A stretch of 33,552 nt of DNA from Bacteroidota bacterium. GTDB lineage: Bacteria; Bacteroidota; Bacteroidia; UKL13-3. Positions within the stretch are counted from its first letter, which is position 1. Each line of letters starts with the position of its first letter. Below, piece after piece: positions 8,268 through 18,600 of the stretch. The notes beneath the pieces are model-generated. The model ran no database searches, was not told the DNA's origin, and saw nothing but the letters and a program-made list of their open reading frames with translations. The translations under genes and the position numbers were made by a program. Location: NCBI GenBank assembly GCA_947459415.1, contig CANHDN010000012.1, positions 1-33,552 on the forward strand, given 5' to 3'.

Positions 8268-9209
8268 ATGTTAAACAGACGATTTTTACGTATCAAAGCG
8301 CTACAAGCCTTGTACAGCTTTGCTCAGGAAGAAAATCCAGATGCAGTGGCATATCGGAAAAGACTGCTTGCAGGTTTAGAAAAAACCTATGAATTATATC
8401 TATTCTTAATGGCCTTTCCAATTGAATTCAAGTCATTTATCTTAGATGAACTTGCACTTGAAAAGAATAAATATATTCCTTCTGATAAGCAGTCGCAAAT
8501 CCTTCAAATAATCATAGATAATAAAGCGATTGGTATTTTAGAAAATCATATTGGATTTCAAAACGAGCTTACTAAAAATAAGATCAGTTGGACGGGTCAT
8601 CAAGATTTAATGAGGAAAATATGGATGGATTTGAAGATTCATCCCTTATTTACTTCCTATATTGAAACATCCACACCAACGCTTAAATCAGACAAAACTT
8701 TTTTGATTCACTTAATGGAATGGCTTATTGCCGAATTTGAATTGTTTGAATCTTTTATGGAAGACAAATATTTGAATTGGGATGATGATCAAATTTTAAT
8801 TTTAAAAACGGTATCAAAAACCCTGCAAGGATTAAGTGAAAATGCCAAATCAATTTTGCCCGATAAACACAAAGATGAGGAGGAAGATATTAAATTTTTG
8901 AAAGATTTATTTGATTTGTGTGTGCAAAATCAACAAGAGCTCATGAATTTAATTGCAGTTAAGACCAAAAATTGGGATCAGGATAGAATTGCAGTAGTTG
9001 ATTTAATTTTGATGAAAATGGCGCTTTGTGAAGTATTGTATTTTCCCTTTATACCTGTAAAGGTTTCTATTAATGAATACTTGGAATTAGCAAAATTATA
9101 TAGTACTCCTAATAGTCATGGGTTTATCAATGGAATTTTAGATAAAGTACAATTAGATCTAAATAGGGATGGTAAAATCAATAAATTAGGTAGGGGTTTA
9201 GTAAATTAA
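8268..9209 (+). CDS. nusB: Transcription antitermination factor NusB (long Bacteroidota form)
   Basis: '[19 protein letters not shown]' N-terminus and C-terminal NusB core '[60 protein letters not shown]'. Confidence 0.93.
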   Translation: MLNRRFLRIKALQALYSFAQEENPDAVAYRKRLLAGLEKTYELYLFLMAFPIEFKSFILDELALEKNKYIPSDKQSQILQIIIDNKAIGILENHIGFQNELTKNKISWTGHQDLMRKIWMDLKIHPLFTSYIETSTPTLKSDKTFLIHLMEWLIAEFELFESFMEDKYLNWDDDQILILKTVSKTLQGLSENAKSILPDKHKDEEEDIKFLKDLFDLCVQNQQELMNLIAVKTKNWDQDRIAVVDLILMKMALCEVLYFPFIPVKVSINEYLELAKLYSTPNSHGFINGILDKVQLDLNRDGKINKLGRGLVN

Positions 9210-9221
9210 ATTTTTTAAAAC

Positions 9222-9686
9222 ATGAAAAGTATATGTATTATTTTAATTAGTTTATTATTAATTACATCTTGTGATAATTCGCAACCAGAAAAAGCAAAAG
9301 GTAATTTGGTAGATAATCCATTGTCTGCAAGTAATCCGGATGCAGACCCAGCCCTGGAAGCGCCAGTTATGACTTTTACTGAAAATATTCATAATTTTGG
9401 GACGCTGGTAGATGGGGAAGTGGTAACCCATCAATTTAAATTTACCAATACGGGTAAAACAGCATTAATTATAAGTAGTGCAAGCGCCAGTTGTGGCTGC
9501 ACGGTTCCAAGTTACCCGAAAACACCAATTCAGCCCGGAGAGGAAGCTGCTATCGATGTAGAATTTAATAGTAGTGGCAAAGTAGGTGCATTTGATAAAA
9601 ATATTACCATCACTGCCAATACCGTTCCCACTCAAGTATATTTGGTAATACGCGGAGAAGTAAAACCAAATAACGCAATAAAATAA
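9222..9686 (+). CDS. DUF1573 domain lipoprotein
   Basis: Lipobox 'LLITSC'; 'HNFGTLVDGEVVTHQFKFTNTGKTALIISSASASCGCTVP' is the DUF1573 signature. Confidence 0.93.
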   Translation: MKSICIILISLLLITSCDNSQPEKAKGNLVDNPLSASNPDADPALEAPVMTFTENIHNFGTLVDGEVVTHQFKFTNTGKTALIISSASASCGCTVPSYPKTPIQPGEEAAIDVEFNSSGKVGAFDKNITITANTVPTQVYLVIRGEVKPNNAIK

Positions 9687-9701
9687 TAAATTAAAAATCA
9701 T

Positions 9702-10043
9702 ATGTTACAACACGTTTTATTAATGGCACCACCAGCAGCGGGTGCTCAAGGAGGAAATCCTATTATGCAGTTTTTACCATTAATTTTGATTTTTGTGGTA
9801 TTTTATTTCTTTATGATTTACCCACAAATCAAGAAAAATAAAGCGCAAAAGAAATTTCGTGAAGCCCTAGGAAAAGGAGATAAGATTATCACCATCGGTG
9901 GTGTTCATGCAAAAATTTTAGAAGCAACTGAGCACACCTTCTTAATTGAAAGTGAAGGAACAAAATTACGTATAGATCGCACTGCTGTTTCTATGGAAGC
10001 TTCTCAAGCCCTAAACCAGCCAGCCAAAGAAGAAAAGAAATAA
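9702..10043 (+). CDS. yajC: Preprotein translocase subunit YajC
   Basis: Single TM followed by 'YPQIKKNKAQKKFREALGKGDKIITIGGVHAKI'. Confidence 0.93.
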   Translation: MLQHVLLMAPPAAGAQGGNPIMQFLPLILIFVVFYFFMIYPQIKKNKAQKKFREALGKGDKIITIGGVHAKILEATEHTFLIESEGTKLRIDRTAVSMEASQALNQPAKEEKK

Positions 10044-10068
10044 TTTCTTTTAATTAAGGCTTAGCGGT

Positions 10069-10674
10069 ATGATTAAGGTAGGCATTACAGGCAATATTGG
10101 CAGTGGTAAATCTACCATTGCCAAATTGTTTGCCCTCTTGGGTATTCCTGTTTATGATGCAGACTCTCGCGCAAAAGCCATCATGGTTGAAGATATTGAG
10201 CTCAAAAATGAGCTTTTGAAAGTCTTTGGGGAAGACACTTATTTTGCAAACGGTCAACTCAATAGAACCAATCTTTCGAAACAAGTTTTTAATAACCCAG
10301 AGCAATTAAAAGCGCTCAATTCGATTGTTCACCCAGCCGTATTTAAAGATTTTAATTCCTGGCTGAACCTTCACAAGCATGCGCAAGTTCCTTATATTTT
10401 GAAAGAGGCTGCACTATTAGTAGAGAGTGGCTCCTATAAAGACTTAGATTATTTAATTTTGGTTCAGGCTCATGAAGATATAAGAATTAGAAGAACGTTA
10501 GCACGTGATTGTTCAGATTTGGAAAGCGTTAAATCACGCATAAACAATCAATTACCGGAACAAGAAAAACTGCCTTTTGCACAATTTTTCATTCAAAACA
10601 ATGATGATTTAATTATTCCTCAGGTACTCCAAATACACCAGAAACTATTGGAGATTAGCGATAAAAATGGATAA
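10069..10674 (+). CDS. coaE: Dephospho-CoA kinase
   Basis: 'MIKVGITGNIGSGKSTIAKLFALLGIPVYDADSRAK' P-loop and CoaE motifs. Confidence 0.95.
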   Translation: MIKVGITGNIGSGKSTIAKLFALLGIPVYDADSRAKAIMVEDIELKNELLKVFGEDTYFANGQLNRTNLSKQVFNNPEQLKALNSIVHPAVFKDFNSWLNLHKHAQVPYILKEAALLVESGSYKDLDYLILVQAHEDIRIRRTLARDCSDLESVKSRINNQLPEQEKLPFAQFFIQNNDDLIIPQVLQIHQKLLEISDKNG

Positions 10675-11488
10675 CCATATCCTGAAAATCGCCTTTGTTT
10701 TTATAGGTAGTTTTAATATTATATTCAAAACCACATTCTTCAAAATAAGCCATAAAACCTACTAACCTTGAAGGTTCACCATTAATTTTGTGGTGATATT
10801 CTAGGATAACATGTTGCACTTTTTCAAGTTTACCGGCATTAGCTTTTAAATCAGCTAGAATGAGCCATTCTGCACCTTCTACGTCAATTTTTAATAAGGC
10901 TACTGCTGTATCTAAATATTTACTTACCAAAGTTGTTTCAATTTCAATCGAAATATCTCCGCCTCTGTCGCTTCTTACCGATGATAATAAGGATCCCTTG
11001 TCTTCATTTACATAAAAATTAACAGGAACTTCATTATTAGATACTGCTTTTTGGATGCAGCTTACGTTTTTTAAATGATTTGCCTCTACATTTAGTTTTA
11101 AAAGTTCAAATGCGCTAGGATTTGGTTCAAAAGCAATAATCTCTGCTTGCGGATGAAAGTATTTATGAAAGAAAACAGACATTCCAATATTTGCTCCACA
11201 ATCTACAATACGATCCTTAGTTTGGTCTGAGCCAAAATAATAATCCTTGCTTAAAAAGATTTCTCTGAATAAAAATAATAGGGTGGTATAATCATATGCG
11301 TGTACCTTAAATCCAAAAATTTCTTGACTTATAATGGTATTCTTTTTACCATTTATCTCTTTATATCTTAATTGGAAAAGTACCCATAAAATATGTAGTT
11401 TTTCTTTAAAACTATATTTCGCATCATCTGCCTCTAGCCAGAGGCGAATTGCCGTTAGTGGGAGCCTTAAGTAAGCTAATATTTTCAT
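10655..11488 (-). CDS. FkbM family methyltransferase
   Basis: 'RIVDCGANIGMSVFFHKYFHPQAEIIAFEPNPSAFELLKLNVEAN' and 'ALLKIDVEGAEWLIL'. Confidence 0.9.
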   Translation of the reverse strand: MKILAYLRLPLTAIRLWLEADDAKYSFKEKLHILWVLFQLRYKEINGKKNTIISQEIFGFKVHAYDYTTLLFLFREIFLSKDYYFGSDQTKDRIVDCGANIGMSVFFHKYFHPQAEIIAFEPNPSAFELLKLNVEANHLKNVSCIQKAVSNNEVPVNFYVNEDKGSLLSSVRSDRGGDISIEIETTLVSKYLDTAVALLKIDVEGAEWLILADLKANAGKLEKVQHVILEYHHKINGEPSRLVGFMAYFEECGFEYNIKTTYKNKGDFQDMVIHFYR

Positions 11489-11497
11489 TTTTCAATA

Positions 11498-13798
11498 TTA
11501 GGATAAAATAATCTTAAGTTTGGCAAATTTTAATACTAATACTTTTTTACCTGCTTCACCAAAGGCTATGGTAGCCTTTCTATTATCGCCATTTCCTTCC
11601 ATTTGAAGCACCTCGCCTTTCCCAAAACGTTGATGTATTACCTGATTGCCAACCTGTAAATTACTGGTATCATCTGCTTCGAAATTAGGGTCATCTGGTT
11701 TAGCTGGTGTGGCACCTACTCTGGGCTGAGGGCGGTTTATGCTGAGTGTTTTTTTAGATAATCCACTGGAGGTACCACCTGACTTAAGTGCCGCTCCACT
11801 TTCTCTAAATTGTCCACCAGCGCTAAACATGTTTTCAAAATGTAAAAATTGTGGGTCTAATTCTGTTAAAAACCTACTCGGTTCAGAATTCACAATGGTG
11901 CCAAATTTAAATCTTGAACTAGCAAAACTGATGGTAAGCTTTTTCATGGCCCTTGTCAGTGCAACATAAAATAGCCTTCGTTCCTCTTCTAATTCTTGTC
12001 GGCTATTTAATGCCATTTGGCTTGGGAATAAATTTTCTTCTAAGCCTACAACATGCACATATTTAAATTCTAATCCTTTGGCTGAGTGAATGGTCATAAG
12101 ACTTACATGATCCTGATCTGGGTCTTTGTCTTTATCGTCATTTGTCATTAAGGCGACATCTGCCATGAAATCTGCGAGGGTGTTGTTATGCAAAACACCA
12201 TCCTCATCTGCATTGACACCAACGCTAAATTCCTTTATACCATTTAAAAGTTCTTCGGTATTTTCATATCGGGCAATTCCTTCTACTGTTTTGTCTTCAT
12301 ATAGTGCTTTTAAAACACCACTTTCCTTTGCAATGTGCATAGCAACATCATAGGCATTTCTGTCTAACATTACCCTAAAACTTTTAATCTTGGTAACGAA
12401 ATCTTCCACTGCACTCATGTTTTTAAAACCAATTTGGTTTACTTGTTCCATTACCTGCCACAAACTTACTTTGTGCTGGTCTGCTACCAATGCTATTTTT
12501 TCTAGGGTAGTTTTCCCTATGCCACGTGTTGGGTAGTTTATAACTCGTTTTAAGGCTTCTTCATCATTTGGATTTAAAACTAATCTGTAATAAGCTAATA
12601 AATCTTTCACCTCTTTTCGCTGGTAAAAAGAAAGGCCGCCATAAATTTTATAAGGAATATTTAATTTGCGTAATGCCTCCTCCATAGATCTACTCTGCAT
12701 ATTTGTTCTGTATAGGATAGCAAAGTCTTTATTATTGGCATGGCTGTTCATTTTGTCTTGGAAAATAGCAGAAGCTACCATTTTACCTTCTTCATTGTCT
12801 GTTAAAGATTTAAATACCCTAATTCTTTCCCCAATTTCATTATCTGTCCAAACCTTCTTTTTTATTTGATCTTTGTTTTTTTCTATGATACTTGAGGCAG
12901 CATCTACAATGGTTTTAGTACTTCTATAATTTTGCTCTAATTTAAAAGTTTTAACCTCTTGGAAATCTTTTTGAAAACCTAATATGTTTTTGATATTGGC
13001 CCCCCTAAATGCATAAATGCTCTGAGCATCATCGCCCACAACGGCAATATTTTCATTTACAGCAGCCAATTTTTTTATAATCATATACTGAGCATGGTTT
13101 GTGTCTTGAAACTCATCCACCATAATATACCTAAATTGGTGCTGATATTTATTCAGTACATCTAAATGATTGGCAAAAAGTTTATGAGTATTTACCAATA
13201 AGTCATCAAAATCCATGGCTCCAGCTCTAAAACACCGGTCTTGGTATAACTTGAATAAATGTCCAAATTTTGGCCTACCACTGCTGTTATCATTTTCAAA
13301 AAATTCGCTGTTTCCAAGATATTCTTCTGCAGAAATTAGTGCGTTTTTTGCAGCAGAAATGCGTGCTAACATATTGGATGGTTTATATAATTTATCATCC
13401 AATTTCATCTCTCCCAAAATGGTTTTTATCAAACTTTTACTATCATCAGAATCATAAATGGTAAAATTCCTTGGATATCCAATTTTGTCACTTTCAACTC
13501 GTAAAATCCGCGAAAAAATACTGTGAAAAGTACCCATCCAAATATTTCTTCCTTCACTGCCTACCGCTTCCATAACTCTGTGGCGCATTTCTTTGGCAGC
13601 TTTATTTGTAAAGGTGAGTGATAAAATTTGAAAAGGGTCTACCTCCTGGCGCAACATGTGAACAATTCTGTATGTTAACACACGCGTTTTTCCAGAACCT
13701 GCTCCTGCAATGATCATTACAGGTCCATCTATTTGCTCCACGGCAGCCCTTTGAGAAGGGTTTAAAGTTTCTAAGTAATCCACCTGCCAAAGGTACAT
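11498..13798 (-). CDS. pcrA: UvrD/PcrA-type ATP-dependent DNA helicase
   Basis: 'LNPSQRAAVEQIDGPVMIIAGAGSGKTRVLTYRI', 'VDEFQDTNHAQY', 'VGDDAQSIYAFRGA', 'LMTIHSAKGLEFKYV', 'RRLFYVALTRA'; C-terminal Tudor-like 'GNQVIHQRFGKGEVL'. Confidence 0.95.
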   Translation of the reverse strand: MYLWQVDYLETLNPSQRAAVEQIDGPVMIIAGAGSGKTRVLTYRIVHMLRQEVDPFQILSLTFTNKAAKEMRHRVMEAVGSEGRNIWMGTFHSIFSRILRVESDKIGYPRNFTIYDSDDSKSLIKTILGEMKLDDKLYKPSNMLARISAAKNALISAEEYLGNSEFFENDNSSGRPKFGHLFKLYQDRCFRAGAMDFDDLLVNTHKLFANHLDVLNKYQHQFRYIMVDEFQDTNHAQYMIIKKLAAVNENIAVVGDDAQSIYAFRGANIKNILGFQKDFQEVKTFKLEQNYRSTKTIVDAASSIIEKNKDQIKKKVWTDNEIGERIRVFKSLTDNEEGKMVASAIFQDKMNSHANNKDFAILYRTNMQSRSMEEALRKLNIPYKIYGGLSFYQRKEVKDLLAYYRLVLNPNDEEALKRVINYPTRGIGKTTLEKIALVADQHKVSLWQVMEQVNQIGFKNMSAVEDFVTKIKSFRVMLDRNAYDVAMHIAKESGVLKALYEDKTVEGIARYENTEELLNGIKEFSVGVNADEDGVLHNNTLADFMADVALMTNDDKDKDPDQDHVSLMTIHSAKGLEFKYVHVVGLEENLFPSQMALNSRQELEEERRLFYVALTRAMKKLTISFASSRFKFGTIVNSEPSRFLTELDPQFLHFENMFSAGGQFRESGAALKSGGTSSGLSKKTLSINRPQPRVGATPAKPDDPNFEADDTSNLQVGNQVIHQRFGKGEVLQMEGNGDNRKATIAFGEAGKKVLVLKFAKLKIILS

Positions 13799-13889
13799 GT
13801 AAATTGGTACTTAGTAAGCCTAAGATTTCAACAATTTACCTTACAATTATGAATAAAATTGGTTTCAAATTGCTTTAAGATACCCGATA

Positions 13890-14048
13890 TTATTCTTGTT
13901 CGAGTTCAGAAAATGTTATCGGGGGTGAAAGGGGCTCAAATATCTTATTAATTAATATAATTAATGCAAATGGACCTAGCAATAGATAATAAATAAAAAT
14001 AACCCAGAAGGTTTTGAATTTTTCTTCGTTGTTGCTGGTATATTTCAT
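13890..14048 (-). CDS. Small putative single-TM protein (~52 aa from internal Met)
   Basis: MKYTSNNEEKFKTFWVIFIYYLLLGPFALIILINKIFEPLSPPITFSELEQE: one hydrophobic helix with charged ends; the ORF also extends upstream to 14108. No homology evidence. Confidence 0.4.
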   Translation of the reverse strand: MKYTSNNEEKFKTFWVIFIYYLLLGPFALIILINKIFEPLSPPITFSELEQE

Positions 14049-14158
14049 TTCAACAAATTTATATTTAATGTGAGAGGAATGCTGAATGCTTCGTGTAAAA
14101 TTATTCACAAAACATGATATGCAATTAAATTAATAGACAGTCAATTCTTAAAAATTTG

Positions 14159-14166
14159 TACTTTTG
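14159..14166 (+). promoter_or_regulatory. Putative -7 box TACTTTTG upstream of the M20 peptidase
   Basis: TAnnTTTG match 24 bp before the ATG; -33 not clear. Confidence 0.45.
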
Positions 14167-14190
14167 ACTCTTTAACAAAAAGAATTAATC

Positions 14191-15582
14191 ATGACACAAG
14201 CCGCTTATTTATCTAATAATCAAGAAAAATTTTTAAATGAGTTACTCGAATTGCTTCGAATTCCATCCATTAGTGCAGATTCTGCTTACAAACAAGATGT
14301 GATCGCTGCTGCCAATTATATCAAAGATAAATTGATAGCCGCTGGAGCAGATCAGGTAGAATTATGCGAAACTGCAGGAAATCCTATCGTATATGGCGAA
14401 AAGATTATTGATCCGACATTGCCAACCGTGCTGGTTTATGGCCATTATGATGTTCAACCAGCTGTTCCATTAGAATTATGGGAAACACCACCATTTGAAC
14501 CTACAATTAGAAAAACAGAAATACATCCAAATGGGGCTATTTTTGCGCGTGGTGCCTGTGATGATAAGGGTCAGGTTTATATGCATGTAAAGGCCTTTGA
14601 AATGATGATGGCCGAAAAAAGTTTGCCTTGTAATGTGAAATTCATGATTGAGGGAGAAGAAGAAGTTGGGTCAACCCATTTAGGTCCTTTTTGTATAGCA
14701 AATAAAGATAGGTTGAAGGCAGATGTGGTGCTTATTTCAGATACTTCTATCCTTGCAAACGATACACCTAGTATAGATTGTGGTCTGCGCGGATTGAGTT
14801 ATGTGGAGGTTGAAGTTACAGGCCCGAACCGCGATTTACACAGTGGAGTTTATGGTGGCGCTATTGCCAATCCTATCAATATTTTGGCTAAAATGATTGC
14901 TAGTTTACATGATGAAAATAATCACATTACCATACCTGGTTTTTATGATTTGGTTCAAGATTTAACAGAAAAAGAAAGAACAGCATTAAATGAGGCTCCT
15001 TTTGATTTAGATGCCTATAAAAAAGATTTGGATGTGAGCGATGTTTGGGGTGAAACGGGATACAATGTATTGGAGAGAACCGGTATTAGACCAACCTTAG
15101 ATTGTAATGGTATTTGGGGTGGATATATAGGCGAGGGAGCCAAAACAGTGCTACCTTCCAAGGCTTTTGCAAAAATTAGTATGAGACTGGTGCCTCATCA
15201 AGATTCTGAAACCATTACTAAACTATTTAAAGAACATTTTGAGCGCATTGCGCCAAAGGGTGTAAAAGTTGAAGTGAGGCCTCATCATGGAGGAGAGCCA
15301 GTGGTAACACCGATAGATTCTAATGCCTACATGGCAGCTGAAAAAGCCATGGAGACTACCTTTGGTAAAAAGCCCATACCTACCAGAGGTGGAGGTTCTA
15401 TTCCCATTGTTGCCTTGTTTGAGCGTGAATTAGGATTAAAATCTGTATTGATGGGTTTTGGTTTAGATAGTGATGCCTTGCATTCACCTAATGAACATTA
15501 TGGCTTGTTTAACTATTATAAAGGGATAGAAACAATTCCATATTTCTTTAAATTTTTCTCTGAATTGGAGGCAAAAAAATAA
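14191..15582 (+). CDS. M20/M28-type dipeptidase
   Basis: 'VLVYGHYDVQPA', 'ARGACDDKGQVYMH', 'FMIEGEEEVGS', 'GLRGLSYVEVEVTGPNRDLHSGVYGG'. Confidence 0.95.
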   Translation: MTQAAYLSNNQEKFLNELLELLRIPSISADSAYKQDVIAAANYIKDKLIAAGADQVELCETAGNPIVYGEKIIDPTLPTVLVYGHYDVQPAVPLELWETPPFEPTIRKTEIHPNGAIFARGACDDKGQVYMHVKAFEMMMAEKSLPCNVKFMIEGEEEVGSTHLGPFCIANKDRLKADVVLISDTSILANDTPSIDCGLRGLSYVEVEVTGPNRDLHSGVYGGAIANPINILAKMIASLHDENNHITIPGFYDLVQDLTEKERTALNEAPFDLDAYKKDLDVSDVWGETGYNVLERTGIRPTLDCNGIWGGYIGEGAKTVLPSKAFAKISMRLVPHQDSETITKLFKEHFERIAPKGVKVEVRPHHGGEPVVTPIDSNAYMAAEKAMETTFGKKPIPTRGGGSIPIVALFERELGLKSVLMGFGLDSDALHSPNEHYGLFNYYKGIETIPYFFKFFSELEAKK

Positions 15583-15661
15583 ACTATTCCATAAAAATAG
15601 AGGCAATACAGCGCGTAAAAAATCGTTGAGCTAAAAAAATGATATTTGAATAAATAGATTT

Positions 15662-18600
15662 ATGCCGAACCAATCAAATAGAATCTACACGTTTTTAGTA
15701 GGCATTTTCATACTGCTCTATCCTAGGGTTTCGAGTGCCCAGCAGGTATACGGTTTTGAGTGGATAAGGCCTTATCAACCTTATGTAAAAATAAAGTTAA
15801 TACAAGAAGGAGTGTATCGCATTCAAGCCAGTGAATTAGCTGGTTTTTCATCCTATAACCCGCGCAAATTTCAGTTGTTTAAAAATGGTAAAGAACAAGC
15901 AATATATGTTTCAGGAGAATTAGACGGGGTTTTTGATCCGGGAGATTTTATTGAATTTTTTGGCAGCCCAAATGATGGAATGCTCGATCGCGAAATGTAT
16001 AGAACTCCTGCAGATCAAGCTCAAACCTTTAAAAGTATATTCTCTGATACTGCCTATTATTTTTTGAGTGTTTTGCCAGATTCAAGCAGTCATAATCCAA
16101 TTCGATTTCAAACTTATTCAGATGCAGATTATGCTAATTACACTGCTGAACCAAACCTTGAAATAGTTCAACAACTTGTACCACAAGAGGATTATTATTA
16201 TGGAGCTTTTATTCCGGCAGATCAGAAATATTATCTTTCAGAATATGCCGCCTCCGAAGGTATGATGAGCGCTTTAATTGGCCAATCGCAAGCCAAAGTT
16301 TATACCTTTCAAACTCCCAATAAGTCTAATAACCTCAATGCTTTTGTTGAAATAAAATTAATTGGTGCATCAGACTTTTTTCTTCCGAATCCAAATTCAC
16401 CTAATCACCATGTGCGAATTTCTATTTTGCCTGATGGGTTAAATGCTAGCATTCTTATTGATACAACTTTTAGGGGTTATGGAGAGCAAAAGTTTGTTAG
16501 AACAATTTCAGCAAATTTACTCGGAGAAACAACCCAATTTAGGGTAGAGGTTATTAATGATATTGCCGTAGGAAGTGACTTTGTTGGTGTTTCATATATC
16601 CAATTGCGCTACCCTAGAACCATTTCATCACTAGAAAATGCAGTTGTTTTTGAATTGCCCAAAACCCAATTAGGTAGTAAAACACTTTTTCAGCTTAATA
16701 ACTATACAGGGGTATCGCCTGTTTTATATGACCTAAGTCAAGGCATTCGCGTAATAGCTAATAAGAATGTGAATCAGATTCAAGCTTTAATACCTTTCAA
16801 TGCATCTAAAAGTAAACTTGTTTTGCATGATTTATCCAATGTTCTTACTCCAATAAGTGTGATGCCGCACCAATTTGTGGTACCAAATGTTTTGGCCAAT
16901 TATCAATATCTTATTGTTTCAAATAAGCAATTAAAAATGGGAGCAGAAGCCTATCAAACATACAGAAATATTAAATATAATACGTATTTGGCTTATGCAG
17001 AAGATTTATCAGATTACTATACCTACGGACATTTTCACCCCTTGGCTATACGAAAATTTTGCAAACATTTATTTGATAAACAAAATACAGCGCCACAATT
17101 TTTATTGCTTTTAGGTAGGGGATATCAAAACAATTTATTGAAATTAAACCGAGAAACCAACCAACTAAATTTGGTACCTGCATTTGGCGTGCCCTCATCT
17201 GATCATATGTTTACCAATGATTTTGTTGGTTTGAATGGTGCACCAAGCATAGCAACAGGCAGAATCCCTGCAAGTAACTTGCAAGAGCTAAATAATTATT
17301 TACAAAAATTAAAAGCACTCGAAATTAATGCAGATTCAATAAATGCTTGGCGTAAAGATTTTTTACATTTAAGCGGTGGTTCATATGAATCACAACAAAA
17401 TGAGTTTAAAAATCAATTGGCTGCTATGGGTAATATGGTGCTTGGCAAACCAATAGGAGCAAGAATCTTTCCATATTTTAAGAAAAGTTCAGCGCCAACC
17501 GATGGGGATTTAAAATCTATTCTATTAAAACATTTAAATAATGGCGTAAACATGATGACATTTTACGGTCATGGTTCACTTACCGTATTAGATATGGATT
17601 TTGGAGGCATTAATGATTTACAAGCAAACAATAAACCTGCCTTTTATTATTTTAATGGATGTAATATAGGTAATGCGAATGATGTGGATCCATTGGGAAC
17701 GGGTTTGGTATATGGTAAAGATTATATCTGTGCAGCTAACAAAGGCGCCATTGGTTGGTTGGCACACACCAATTTAACTTTTACCAACCAATTGAGCTTT
17801 CAGATGAATCAACTATATCAACAGTTAGGGCTGCTTAACTATTCTTTACCAATTGGCTTGCAGGTGAAAAGAGCGCTCGAAGTCACCTCCCAAAGTAATG
17901 AGCAATTTGCCCGGTCGCATGCACTTCAATTGCTTTTACAAGGTGATCCTGCTTTTGTGCTTTATGCGCCTGCTAAACCAGATTATCAGATAGAGAATTC
18001 TGATTTATTTGTTACACCAAGCAATGCAAGTGTGCAAAATGATTCACTCGCAATAGGCATTATTATTCATAACTTGGCAAAAGCTGTGACGGATACCTTA
18101 CACATTCAATTACAACGCAAGCTTCCAAACAATAGTGTTCAAACATTTGATTTAAATCAAGCTATTGCGCCCCTAAATGTAGATACATTTTTCGTCTGGG
18201 TAAAGCCCCTATTAAAACAAGATATTGGCGATAATGTATTTACCGTAAAAATTAATCCTACCCAAAAAGTCCAAGAAATTAAATATACCAATAACGAAGC
18301 TTCCATTAATTATTTTTTACCAGGTAGTGGTTTGCAAACCATTTATCCCAAACCATATGCAATCATAAATACTGATTCAGTAGAATTGCTCGTTCAAAAT
18401 AATAACCTGTTTACAGAACCTGCTACTTATATTTTTGAAATTGATACAACACCAAGCTTCAATAGCAATAGTATTTTTAATCAAAAAAGTGCTCCCATTA
18501 CAGCTACTCATTTAGCCAAGTGGAAGATATCATTGAGTTCACAAGATAGTTTGGTATACTTTTGGCGTGCCAAAATAAATTTGCCAGAAAATCAAGGCGG

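Noticed and set aside
15583-15661. Intergenic region before porU2 as a possible regulatory element
   Set aside because: AT-rich with only an imperfect -7-like ATATTTG; no convincing structure.
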